From contig NWUY0300003268.1 of the NCBI GenBank assembly GCA_004151065.3, forward strand, positions 18,775 through 40,571: a stretch of 21,797 nt of DNA, given 5' to 3'. The DNA is from Larix sibirica (Eukaryota > Streptophyta > Pinopsida > Pinales > Pinaceae). The translations under genes and the position numbers were made by a program. The notes under the pieces are model-generated. The model saw only the letters and a program-made list of their open reading frames with translations, did not search any database and was not told where the DNA came from. The first letter of the stretch is position 1. Each line of letters opens with the position of its first letter. Of this stretch, positions 1-9,494 are shown one piece after another.

Positions 1-1230
1 ATGTGGAAGGTGTGTGGATGATGTTTTATTCCGCTGTGCACTTTTGATTTGATTTGCATTTGCACACACATGCATTTTATTGTAATGCCATTTGTTTTAT
101 TCATGTTGAATGGGGCTAAGTTTTGTAAAAGGCCATATTTTGGTGTCTCATTTCCTTACTTGCGTTGGATCGACGGGAGGGGACGTTACAGAATTGCATG
201 AAAAGTAGTCATGTTATGATGGAATACAAGAATGCTTTGTTGGGAGAACAAAGTTGCATAAAAATATGTCTTGGATATGGTAGTGAAAGTAAGAAAAAAA
301 ACAAGGACTCATGCCTACATAATTGAAAGCTAAGTATTATGTGGAACTTGTTGTATTATTTGGAATTTAATTGTTGTAATAATTATTTCCAACATTGGTT
401 GAAAGATAAAAATATGACCCATGATATTCTATATTTATGGTATGACAAAGGTAAATGGTGAATGTACCTAGTAGAGGAAACGGACGGCTCTTGAGCTAGA
501 AATCCCAGGAAGAACATCACTACAGTGATGCGAGAACCCTATGGTTGCCATAGGTTATTGGTTGATTAGAGGTTTCCACTATGATGCCTAGCAATAAGAC
601 TTTATGATTTGATGTTATTCTTGCACGTGAAATCCTTGGCAAGATGGATCACTTGAGGTACTATTTAGCAAAGAAGGGGATTCTTGAGCCTAGAAGGGTG
701 AGTGCAACAAAGAAGAGGCAACTTAAATGAATATATTGTGAGAGATTCATGTGGAAATTCTATTAAAATCAAGGAGGGTGTGTTAGAAAGAGCCATGAGA
801 TTAAATATTACCTGTGGAAGCCATGTGAAAGAAAAGAACTATTCATACATATAAGTATTGGACAAAATGTTATACTTATTTGGTGATATGAATATACATT
901 CATCCCTTGTGATATTGAAATTCCTATGGACATAACAATTGTTGCACGAGAATGCTTATAAAATGCACATTTATTCTTGATGATTGATAGGTACATGTTG
1001 ATATCCCAAGCCTTGGGAGGCAACAAGGGTAGTGAATAGTCAATGTTGGTGCATTGTATATGGGATATTCAACAATTATACCAGATTGTAAGAACAAGAA
1101 TGGTGTGGAAAATGTAAATGAAGAAGTAGCATGCCATCATGTGGAGGCACACTTTGCATGCTTAAGGACATTGTTTAATTTTGTCGTTGCATATATATTG
1201 TTGATGATGCACAAGGATGGTGCATAAATT
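1..1230. other. unassigned degenerate sequence left of a polypurine tract
   Basis: No reading frame here resembles a protein family I recognise, and the one open frame (808-1026, - strand) has no recognisable content. The stretch lies directly upstream of a polypurine tract and an LTR-like start. By position it would therefore be the 3' internal part of a decayed LTR retrotransposon, but this is inference from context only. A small perfect inverted repeat (CCTATGG, 3-nt spacer, CCATAGG) lies at 538-554. A second purine-rich run followed by CGTTACA lies near 174-190. Confidence 0.3.
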
Positions 1231-1249
1231 AAGGGGGGGAAGGGGGGAA
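1231..1249 (+). promoter_or_regulatory. polypurine tract of a decayed LTR retrotransposon
   Basis: An uninterrupted run of 19 purines, mostly G, lies immediately before TGTAATACCCC. In LTR retrotransposons the polypurine tract primes plus-strand DNA synthesis and sits directly against the 3' LTR, which begins with TG. TGTAAYACCCC-type LTR starts are common in plant Ty3/gypsy elements. The tract and the TG are seen directly; the assignment follows from their position. Confidence 0.55.
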
Positions 1250-1860
1250 TGTAATACCCCACTTTTGACTCCAGAATGTAATGATGAAATGGCTAGAATC
1301 GAAATATAAATGGTCCAAGATGACCAAATATATTGTAATTATGTATGAAGATATTTAATATAAAAACCCTAATGGCTACAAACGAAGAAGGATGAAGATG
1401 AGATGGGGGGTATGAATCCACAAGTAGGGGAAGTGAAAAGTGGGATAAGGGGGAGTGGACATTATTGGTATTTTAACCTAATCCCTTAGACCTTGACTAA
1501 AAACCTTAGCCAATGAGATATGATAAGGTTCCTAAACCCATGATTATTATTGTGATTTGATGTATTAATAATTAGCCTAAGTTAGGATTAAAGGGTGAAA
1601 AGTGGGCTCCCCTATGTGCCATGGAAAGTTCTAAGCACACATATAAAAGGTTGGGAATTGAGTTTAGAGGCCCATTCTCAACATCATTTTTAGGATCCTT
1701 CATGCTAGTACCTTACATAGGGGAAAGAAAGGGAAACTGGGATTGTCATACCGATGGATGCAAATTGCCATGGGGAACTGTGATAATGACTATTGTGCCT
1801 CTGTGAGAGGGAACATGGCCTAATGAGATTCCTTGGAGTCCTAGCAATTATATTCCCTAT
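1250..1860 (+). mobile_element. probable 3' LTR (or solo LTR remnant), right end uncertain
   Basis: The sequence begins TGTAATACCCC just after a polypurine tract. A TATA-box-like TATAAAA lies at 1642-1648 and would be the LTR core promoter, about 390 bases in. I could not find a matching 5' LTR in the window, so neither the length nor the family can be fixed. The right boundary given is only the last point where the layout still looks LTR-like, and the LTR could run several hundred bases further. The open frame at 1621-1806 overlaps the TATA region and is not believed to be a gene. Confidence 0.4.
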
Positions 1861-2490
1861 ACATCCTATGTTGGAGCACTAGAATGGAATTGGGATAGCC
1901 TAAGGGATTGCATCCAGAGAAGGGAATCCCATTCCTTGTGTTGTGTAAGTTGAGGGAGAAGAGTGTTGGTGATTGGGAAAACTATAGGGGGATTGGCACT
2001 GGGGATTTGTCTAAGTTGGTGGATGAGAAAAAAACCTTAGGAGCTTCACCCTAGTTGATTGATAGCCTCAGCTTGAGGGTGGCCTCTTTCATAGAGAGAA
2101 TATGTGAGACAAAGTGCCTATGGTTGTTAGGAATGTCCTTCATTTTCAACCAGTTGGAGGATTATTTTTCCATAAAAATAAGTGTTATGATGTTGTGTAT
2201 GAAATGTCATGATTTATGTTTATATTCTCCATTTATTTAAACTACTACTTATATAAATATGTGTGCATGAATTATTATCATAATTGTGGGAGAACTCATG
2301 ATAGATTGCATACATGGTTGAGGATGTAAATCTAAATAATTGGGCTACTATAGTTGTGTATTTCGCTGCCAAAATGCTATAGCCAACCATATAATTCAAA
2401 TTTGGGTATTAGAGTATGATTTACATAGTGAAATTTAGTACCCAATAGGCCTATACAATGCCAAGGGGATACAAGGTACGTGGCACTCTT
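1861..2490. other. no recognisable gene
   Basis: AT-rich sequence between the LTR-like segment and the copia remnant. The open frame at 2055-2240 has no recognisable domain. The last ~30 bases before 2491 may be further decayed copia reverse transcriptase, but I cannot align them with confidence. Confidence 0.4.
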
Positions 2491-3770
2491 GTTGCAAGAT
2501 TAGATAATGTAAGGTTTATTTTTGCATTAATGGCTTACTTTAAGTAGGAAGTTTTTAAGTAAGATCTCAAATCAGTTTTTTTAAATCATTTCTTAGATGA
2601 GGAGGTGTTTTTGGAGTGACCAATAGGTTATGAAGTCGCAAGTCAAACAAATAAGGTTTAAAATTTGAAGAAGGCTCTATATGGTCTTAACAAAACTCCA
2701 ACGGAATGGTAATGTAGAATAGATCAGGACCTTCGTATAAATGGCTTCAACAAAAATGCAAGTGATCCAACTATCTATGTCAAGTCCAATGGTAAAAACG
2801 AATTTTTGATTGTGTGCTTACATGTGGACGATTTGATTTGTACTAGAAATATTGAGTTGTTGATAAATAATTTTAGAGAAGCAATGGTAAGTGAGTTTGA
2901 AATGACATATTTGGCTTTTGGTCATTGACTCATTATTTATTTGGCACAAAGGTTAGTCAATTCAGTGATGTTATTACTATTTCAAAAGGAAAGTATGCAA
3001 TGGTTTGATAAGTTCAAAATGACAAATTTTAAGTGAGTGAGTGCATCTTTGAGCTTGGGTGAGGAACTAGCCAAGGATGATGGAAGCAACAAGTTGATCT
3101 TACAATTTATAGGAGGTTAGTTAGTAATGCTATGTATCTCACTACCATTAGACCTAATATAATGTTTTTTTTAGTTTAGTTTCAAGGTTTATGTAGCATC
3201 CAAGAAAAATACATTTCCATGTAACAAAGGGAATACTTAAGTATGTCAATGATACATGCAATTTTGGTATTTTGTACACATCATCTAATGATTCTAATTT
3301 GGTTGGTTACACAAATAATGAGTGAGAGCACTGCATTTAAGATTATAAAAGTAATCTAGGGTGTCCTTTCAATTTTGGAACAAGTGTTATTTCATGGTCT
3401 TCAGACAAGAAATCAATGCTTTCTTTGTCCATGACAGAGGTAGAATAAATGGCAAACTTTAACATGTCAAGCAATTTGGTTTAGATAAATATTGTATATT
3501 AGAAGTAGGAATGAAGTATACCTACTACTATTTTTTTTTTAAATGAAAATAATTTTAAAATTTTGATGACAAAAAATATGGTATTTCATGGTCATACTAA
3601 ACATATAGATACACATCATCACTTTGCCAAAGAACATGTCAGATATGGTCAAGTTGAATTGAGATTTTTGCAAATCCAATTATTATTAGAATTTAGACAT
3701 GTTCAACAAAGCATTGTTAAAAGAAAAAAGTTTAAAAAGTTGAGATATATGTTGGGATTCACTACATTGA
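2491..3770 (+). pseudogene. copia reverse transcriptase - RNase H polyprotein fragment
   Basis: Translation from 2491 starts with VARLDNVRFIFAL, matching the copia RT N-terminal block. It continues with DLKSVFLN (the first catalytic Asp kept), KALYGL near 2671, and LHVDDLI near 2818, the His variant of the YVDD active-site box. After a gap come RNase H blocks: YRRLVSNAMYLTTIRPNIM near 3104, GILKYVNDTCNFGILY near 3228, ISWSSDKKSMLSLSMTEVE near 3392, and VFHGHTKHIDTHHHF near 3580. The first ~450 bases stay in one frame but carry several stops, two of them where Trp or Tyr is expected. The RNase H blocks fall in different frames. It cannot encode a working enzyme; the family call is secure. Confidence 0.85.
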
Positions 3771-3774
3771 TCAC

Positions 3775-3786
3775 CAAGGGGGAGAT
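3775..3786 (+). promoter_or_regulatory. copia polypurine tract
   Basis: The sequence AAGGGGGAGAT followed by TG is the standard plant copia polypurine tract and LTR junction. It would prime plus-strand synthesis. It lies just after the end of the RNase H remnant and defines the left edge of the LTR. Confidence 0.7.
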
Positions 3787-4157
3787 TGAAAGCATCCATT
3801 GATACTCAATATAGAAACTTAGATTGAGAAAGATAAGATCAATTTTACTTTAGTTTCATATTTGAATTACTAAGAGAAGGTAGGAAGGGAAGTCAATTGA
3901 TGTGTCGTGATGTAGATAATATCCATCGAGGCTATGGACATCTAGATGGTAGTGGTGTAAGGTATGTGATGTCTTAGTGACTCCATTAAGACTATAAATT
4001 CTCATGGGGAATGGACCAACTCCTGAGAGACATTGTATTCCATGCTAGTGGAAAATTTTTGCACCTAAATCTAAATATGCCTTGTGATCATGACTGTATC
4101 ATGGATCAACGATTCATAATAAAGTTTATAAATTTCATAAACTCTTGTTCATTAACA
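3787..4157 (+). repeat. probable 3' LTR of the copia remnant
   Basis: The segment starts with TG directly after the polypurine tract and is about 370 bases long, a usual size for a copia LTR. An AATAAA polyadenylation signal lies at 4118-4123, and the segment can end with AACA at 4154-4157. There is no second LTR to compare, so the right boundary is a judgement from the CA terminus and the position of AATAAA. Confidence 0.55.
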
Positions 4158-4897
4158 TAGGTGTTTATATCGTCAAGTTGGTTCAAAATAATGATCATGG
4201 GATCCTTTTCAAGGAATTATTTCAATGAATTGACTTATGTTTTAATCTTCAGACTCCCATGGAAAGTAGATGAATTTTCGTTCACTTTGAATTCATCGCT
4301 TAACAGGTTCAGATAGAGACTCTTGATTTCATCCAATATGTTTCCTTTTAATGAGGCCCTCAATAGGCCTTAGGCCCTAGGGGTTAAGGACCCTCCAAAA
4401 ATTTAAGCCACCAATCATATATTAACTACATTATGACTTAATATTTGTATGTGATTAGTGCTAATGAATGATGTCAATTTCTTTGATTGGATTGCATGAC
4501 TAAATCTATTAATTGGATTTCATTTGAATGCTTATGACCAAACGATTGTTTGATCTTCACTTTGAGTGTGGATGAATAAATGGCTTGGGTTTGATAAATT
4601 TTGATTCTCCTTCGATCTCCTTATGTTGTGATGATGTAACAATTTTAAAATTTTCTTACTCATGAAGACCTCAATGAAGTTCATTTATTTATATTGCAAT
4701 AGCTTGATTCCAGTGTATTCCTTTGATTATCTATGAATGATGCATGAATGGTTTATTTTGATGGCATGGAAATTGTGTGTATGAAGCAGATGATGTAATT
4801 TAACTTCAGAGACTCCCCTAGACCTTACTAGAGATTTAAATCCATAAACGCAACTATTGGAGAGGTACAACAGTGGAGCAAGATGGAAGAGAGTTTG
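4158..4897. other. no recognisable gene
   Basis: Mixed AT-rich sequence with no coding similarity that I recognise. Small palindromic runs built on TAGGCC and CCCTAGG lie near 4350-4385. A weak resemblance to the array unit that follows may exist around 4790-4830, but I cannot align it reliably. Confidence 0.4.
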
Positions 4898-5720
4898 TTT
4901 TTCCCTTTGGGTCATTATTGGACCCCACTGTGAGCCAAAAAATGCATGGAGATGTAAAACACAATTGTAGAAGGGATGGGGGAATCAAACCAGAGAAGAG
5001 GTTAATGTATTTTTCCCTTAGGCAATTTCCAAACCTCACCATGAGTCAAAAAATGCATGTAAGACAAAAACACAATAATTTGGTAGGAAAGGAAGAGAAC
5101 TAGAGAAGAGAGGGTTGCATTTTTTTGTTTGGTGCTTTTTGTGGCACCACCAAAGGTTGGTAAACACATGGGAAGGTAAAATTTTCTATGTAGGAGGATA
5201 CAGAAGAAATAGAGGTGATATTGATGTATTTTTACCCTTAGGTATTTGTTAGACCATACCACAAGTCCAAAAATGCAGAAGGAAGGAAAATGAATCACCA
5301 AAGGGGCTAGGAATGCTACCTAGAGAGTGAAGCAATGCATTGTTTCCCTTAGGATTTGATTGAACCCTACCACAAGTTAGAAATTGTACAAAGGAGGAAA
5401 ATGCAACACCTCAAGGGCTAGGACTACTATCTGGAGAGTGAAGTAAATAATTTTTCACCTGAGACATTGTTGAACCCCACCAAAGAGAGAAAAACATGCT
5501 AGGATGTAAAACACATCACCAAATGGGTTGAATTTGTTACCTAGAGAGTGAATCGATGTGTTTTATCCTCCAAGACTTAGTCAGACCCTAGGGTAAGTCA
5601 AAAAATGCAGCAATAAGCAAAATGTGTCATTAGAGATGTTGTAAATGCACATTAGACAAAGATGAGATGTGTTTTACTCTTCAGGATGGAAAGTGCAACG
5701 TTTTCCTTCAAAATTGAGCT
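4898..5720. repeat. degenerate tandem array, ~110-bp period, about 7.4 copies
   Basis: Seven successive units start at 4898, 5010, 5120, 5229, 5340, 5451 and 5561, with an eighth, partial one at 5672. The spacings are 112, 110, 109, 111, 111, 110 and 111 bases. Each unit opens with a T-rich run, then a CCCTTAGG-like block and an ACCCCACC-like block. An AGTCAAAAAATGCA-like block follows (clear in units 1, 2, 4 and 7), and later a CTAGAGAGTGAA-like block (clearest in units 4-6). Unit 3 is the most diverged. Open frames crossing the array on both strands are by-products of the repetition: the period is not a stable multiple of three and stops are frequent. I do not recognise the family. It could be a decayed minisatellite or satellite, or tandem repeats from the untranslated or LTR part of a lost retroelement. 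Confidence 0.8.
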
Positions 5721-6741
5721 TAAGAGCAAATATCCATCCTATAGATATTAACACATCACTGCTTGGTCTTAGACATGTTTGCTTAATTCAATTCTTTCTA
5801 GTTAATCATGACTATTTGCAAATGCATTTTCATTTATTGGTTAGGTTTTGTTAAGTATTGTAGGAAAGAGAGCTATATGGAGTCGATATGAAGCAACTGG
5901 TGATAGTTGTACAAAGTTTGAGAATCATGTTCCTCATGTCAACTTACCTATAACTTAACTAGTTGTATGGCATACATGGTGACCAATTCATAGTTTATAT
6001 GTCTTATTTAAAACCGGTAGTATTTTTTAATAAAAGGTGAGTTTTTTAATAAGGGAGATGGAAAAACCTAGAACCGTTGTGAATTGCTCAAAAATAAGTT
6101 ATGCTTTTAAAATCATATTCCTCTTACTTGTTTACCCCCATAACAATCAGTAATATTCCCTATACTCCATGGTGGCCTTGGTTGTCATCTTGTTGATGGG
6201 ATTTATTAAAATTTGTGCACATTAACAACAAATTTTTAAATGATGAATTAAGTATGTGATGTAGGAGCATCCCTAGTGCAACCAATTATCATGCACATCT
6301 TTGTTATGTTCAGTAGTTATGTGTTGCTTACATAATATTTCAAGATTTTATGTGTTATAGGAGTTGTTATAGTTGTCGCTACAGAATTTGCTTCAACAAT
6401 TCTATGACAAAGAGATAACTTATCATAGGTTTTTCCATGAAAGAGGTTGGTCATAACAACCCTCAATACTTGTTGCAAAAGGCTTTGTGCAAGTTCTTGG
6501 AGTTCGCGTTGGGCATCATTGTGGCTACATATGTGAGTTGTGGCATTTGAACAACATGCTATAGAGTGATGGAACCATTCATGGTTGCGGAACCCAAAAT
6601 TAGTGTTTGAAAAAGAATAGATAAATTAGAAAATGATTGTCATGAATAATAGAAAAAATGAATAAATAAATATGTGTGATGGGTTTACCTAGTTGAAATG
6701 TCAACTAAACAAATGAAGGAGAAGGAGATAAAGAGATTAAA
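5721..6741. other. no recognisable gene
   Basis: About 1 kb of AT-rich sequence without a domain, RNA gene or clear repeat that I can identify on either strand. The short open frame at 5669-5854 begins inside the last partial tandem unit and has no recognisable content. Confidence 0.45.
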
Positions 6742-7483
6742 TGTACATTGAGGAGAGGAACCACTTCATTGATCAATATAGATCCATGGCACTTGAATGA
6801 TTGGATATGTTCAACTTCCAATTGTTGTGTATAAGTTACCTGCCCACACCTAAACAAGACATCTTTAGCCTCTGAGGAAAAGATTTAGTTTATAGCTATG
6901 GTGGTGGATAGAGGAGCTGGGTGAAAACATTTTTTGAAGAAAATTGTAGTTGTGTGAAGACTGGTTGTAGTGTGTTGATCTTATAGAAGTGAGCGATAGC
7001 CTTCAATTTCTTAAAATCGTTGTAACAGAAATGAGTGTTTGTCCTTAATTAATAAAAGAAATGAGAGATTGTGGAAATATCTCTTTCTTTCTTTGTATTG
7101 TGTAGTTATAATTTTTCAATTAGATTTATGATTGTGGCTGCCATTATGTTTGAATGCTTGATTTGTTTGTTGTTATAGCCATCGGGTAATGTATGTTGTG
7201 TTTAGAGTGGTTCTAGTGGTGTTGAGCCTATATAAGTGAGAGACAATAGAAATTTCTTAAAATTGTTGTAACGAGCCTTAGAGTTTGGCCTTGGTCAATA
7301 AAAGAAATAAGAGATTGTGGATATATCTCTTTCTTTGTTTATGTTGTGTATTTTTTATTGTTCAATTAAATTAATTATGACTATGGTTACCATTATGTTT
7401 GAAATCCTAAGTTGCTTGTTGTTATAACCATCAGAGAATTTGCAATATGTGTGTGTCTTGCACGGAGGTGTAGTCCCTTTGCA
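6742..7483 (+). repeat. 5' LTR of the gypsy element, with internal duplication
   Basis: The segment aligns with 9495-9972. The shared blocks include TGAGGAGAGGAACCACT near the start and TTCAACTTCCAATTGTT versus TTCAATTTCCAATTGTT about 70 bases further in. CATTATGTTTGAA lies near the 3' end. The 5' copy is ~742 bases against ~478 for the 3' copy because its 3' half occurs twice. AATAAA signals are present in each duplicate (7051-7056 and 7297-7302), and a TATATAA lies at 7229-7235 in the second one. Confidence 0.7.
6964..7455 (+). repeat. 246-bp tandem duplication inside the 5' LTR
   Basis: The block starting GTTGTAGTGTGTTGATC at 6964 recurs as GTTCTAGTGGTGTTGAGCC at 7210. The match runs through AATTTCTTAAAAT, GTTGTAAC, an AATAAAAGAAAT block and GAGATTGTGGA, then CTCTTTCTTT, CATTATGTTTGAA and a final TTGTTGTTATA. 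The offset is 246 bases, and the AATAAA signals keep exactly that offset. The 3' LTR has a single copy, so the duplication is specific to this end. Confidence 0.75.
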
Positions 7484-7488
7484 TCAAG

Positions 7489-7500
7489 AGGTATCAGATA
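7489..7500 (+). promoter_or_regulatory. primer binding site, initiator tRNA-Met type
   Basis: AGGTATCAGATA lies six bases after the LTR end. GGTATCAGA matches nine consecutive bases of the TGGTATCAGAGC site that is complementary to the 3' end of plant initiator tRNA-Met. This tRNA is the usual minus-strand primer of plant LTR retrotransposons. It independently confirms that the preceding repeat is a 5' LTR. Confidence 0.75.
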
Positions 7501-7599
7501 AGGTTGAGCCCGTGGTGGAGAGGATCAAAGACAACTTGGTCTCAGATCGAGTAATTTATGAATGTTGGTGAATTAGGGAGCACAAAAGAAGAGATGGCA

Positions 7600-8585
7600 T
7601 AATAGAATAATGATGGAAAATAAAGGAAAAGGTTGTGGAGACTGAAAATACCAGAGGGTGTAGAAGATGTGAATGAGATTGCATCGATGGTGAGGAAAAT
7701 GATGGCCAAAATGGATGTCATTGAGGCATCCCAAAGAAAAGGTATTGCACATCTGGTGTAAGACATCAATGATGATGAAGTGGAATCAAAGACTACAAGA
7801 GAAGAAACGAAAGAGCACATGACAGTGGAAGAGAGAATTATCAGAGCAATCTATGGTATTGGACGTAAAACTAAACTTGATACTCCTATCTATTCTAGAA
7901 GTTTAAATCTCAAGGAATTGATAGTTTGGATAGGAGAAATGGAAAATTTCATTGAATTTAAGCAGATTATGGATCCTAGAATAGTTATGTTTTCTCATAC
8001 AAAATTGAAAATCCATGATTCTTTGTGATCAAATAAGTTGTAGTTGAATAGATTAAGTTGAAGTAGAGAAAAGATTAAAACCTAGTATAAGATGGTTTTA
8101 GAAATGAAGAATAAATTTGTACTTGTGGATTATACTTTAAATATTTTGAGAAGATTGTAAAATTTGAAGCATGTAGAGGAGTCTTATAGATTTTATATAA
8201 GGTATACATAGAATGAGGAGAGTGCCAAATCCATTATGAGCTATGTGAATGGTCTAATTTGTGTCATTCAAGATGAGTTTACTATTTTGAATTTTGGTTC
8301 AGTGGCATAGGCTTAGCAAGTAGCTTTGAGGATTGAATAACAATTGTTGAGGAAACAGTAGACTGCAAGAAAAGGTTCAGGTTATGGAAAATGACAACAA
8401 ATAGAAAACAAGTGGAAGAGAATTAAAGCACCTCTAGCATTATGGATCAACCTTATGGAAGAAGATTTAATGTTGGCAAAGGAAGAGTTCAGTCAACAAG
8501 TGGTAGAGGTAGAGGAGGAAAATTTGAAGGCATGTGATAGATATGTGGAATGCAAGGCCATATGGAATTTTAATGCCCATAACTT
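7600..8585 (+). pseudogene. gypsy gag (capsid and zinc knuckle), broken
   Basis: A single frame can be followed from about 7650 to 8400. It holds a charged N-terminal part, then LDTPIYSRSLNLKELIVWIG at about 7877, which resembles the start of the plant retrotransposon gag domain (P-F-G-L-.-E-.-W). EEIxDPxxVxFxxTxLKxHxxL-like spacing follows, then FVLVDYTLNILRRL and the YVNGL-IQDE block near 8240. It is open for 7780-8025 and afterwards interrupted by about a dozen stops without loss of frame until ~8400. A zinc knuckle CGMQGHMEF-C is visible in another frame at 8544-8576; its first Cys codon is now TGA (8535-8537), and a stop replaces one residue before the last Cys. Gag would form the virus-like particle core; this copy cannot. 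Confidence 0.75.
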
Positions 8586-8768
8586 CTGTAGGATGGAAGA
8601 AGACAAGAGGGTAGAACTCAAATTGTTGAAGTAGAACTAGTGGTAGTATCAAGTGAGGTGGTGGAACTGAGGGTAGAGTAGGGAGAAAATTTAATGATGC
8701 AAAAAGTATTGTTGCATCCTGAGAAAGTGTTTGAGACAAAATTAGATTAGAGGAAGACACCCTTCAAA

Positions 8769-9060
8769 ATGAAATGTAAGATAGAAGGTAAGTGTTGTAA
8801 TTTAATTATTGTTGGTGGTAGTTCAGGAAATTTGGTATCGAATGAAGATATTCACAAGTTGAATTCAAGTGTACACCTCATACAGAAGCATATAAAGTGT
8901 CGTGGAGCAATGTTTAATTAATTTTAATATTGGCGGTTATAGTGATAGCATTCTATTTGATATGTTTTGATAGAAAATTTATGCATGATGGGAGGATAAA
9001 TACCTACTAGTTTGAGGAGAATGGTGTGAATTTTAACTTACATCCATTTGGATGAAGAAG
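8769..9060 (+). pseudogene. gypsy aspartic protease remnant
   Basis: From 8769 the frame reads MKCKIEGKCCNLIIVGGSSG, which matches the retropepsin-like protease start of plant gypsy elements (C-x-I-x-G-x-x-x-x-L-I-I-D-G-G-S). The catalytic Asp codon is replaced by GTT (Val) at 8811-8813. A shift of frame follows. At 8969 the sequence DRKFMHDGRINTY then a stop and FEENG matches the downstream block that normally precedes reverse transcriptase. The knuckle and the protease start share a frame, supporting one original polyprotein. It is inactive. Confidence 0.7.
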
Positions 9061-9494
9061 TGGAGAACGCTGACCAAGTGATGGGAAGTCCAGTGTTGGT
9101 GTATGTGAAGAAGGTGGAGCAGCATGAACCTATGCAGCAGTGGGTGAAGTAAATTAAAGTGCAAAACATGAATGATACAATAGTAGCACTTTTGAAGGAG
9201 GCATATATGGGATGTTTTTATTCTAATAATGTTTTAAGGGTGGTGTATTTGTAGGAAACACAACAAAGAAAGTGGAGGATGTGGCCATGAGTATAGAGAT
9301 AGCTAAAGGAAAAGTTGACAATCAAAAGAATACTATACTTGTGCAGGAACTTCAACAAGAATTGGGAATGGTGTCTAAGAGGGAGGTTGGGGTGGTAGTA
9401 AGAACTATTGGGGTAAAATAAAAAGAGCTAGTGAAACCTTGTGAGACATATTTGCAAGGATTGGAGGAAACATTAAAAAGTGGATTAGATTAAA
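9061..9494 (+). other. purine-rich internal spacer where RT and integrase are expected
   Basis: About 430 bases between the protease remnant and the 3' LTR. A complete gypsy element would have more than 3 kb of RT, RNase H and integrase here. I find none of their motifs in any frame. The right part is A/G-rich and ends in a weak purine-rich run before the LTR, and I cannot identify a clean polypurine tract. Confidence 0.5.

Larger units (their letters stand above)
2491..4157 (+). mobile_element. Ty1/copia LTR retrotransposon remnant, 5' part missing
   Basis: The preserved order is reverse transcriptase, RNase H, polypurine tract, LTR, which is the 3' half of a Ty1/copia element. No gag, protease or integrase and no 5' LTR is visible upstream, so the element was truncated or interrupted before about 2491. 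The copia assignment rests on the RT and RNase H motifs given for the pseudogene and on the classical AAGGGGGAGATTG junction with the LTR. The right end is set at an AACA terminus after an AATAAA signal. No target-site duplication can be tested because the left end is missing. Confidence 0.8.

Noticed and set aside
174-190. A further polypurine tract and LTR start (GGGAGGGGA followed by CGTTACA)
   Set aside because: The expected TG is CG, no LTR pair was found, and the purine run is short. It could be real but cannot be supported.
538-554. CCTATGG-TTG-CCATAGG hairpin as a regulatory element or small RNA
   Set aside because: A 7-bp stem is too short to support an RNA gene and there is no gene context.
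1621-1806. 61-codon open frame on the + strand
   Set aside because: It overlaps the TATA-like part of the LTR-like segment, has no recognisable domain, and its length is expected by chance.
4873-5301. Several overlapping open frames of 62-99 codons on both strands
   Set aside because: They lie in the ~110-bp tandem array. The period is not a constant multiple of three, so the peptides are not repeated in a coding sense.
4898-5720. Possible CRISPR array
   Set aside because: Units are ~110 bp, diverged along their length, with no short identical repeat and unique spacer pattern, and the context is a plant genome.
8467-8760. 97-codon open frame on the - strand
   Set aside because: It is a shadow of the gypsy gag zinc-knuckle region on the + strand.
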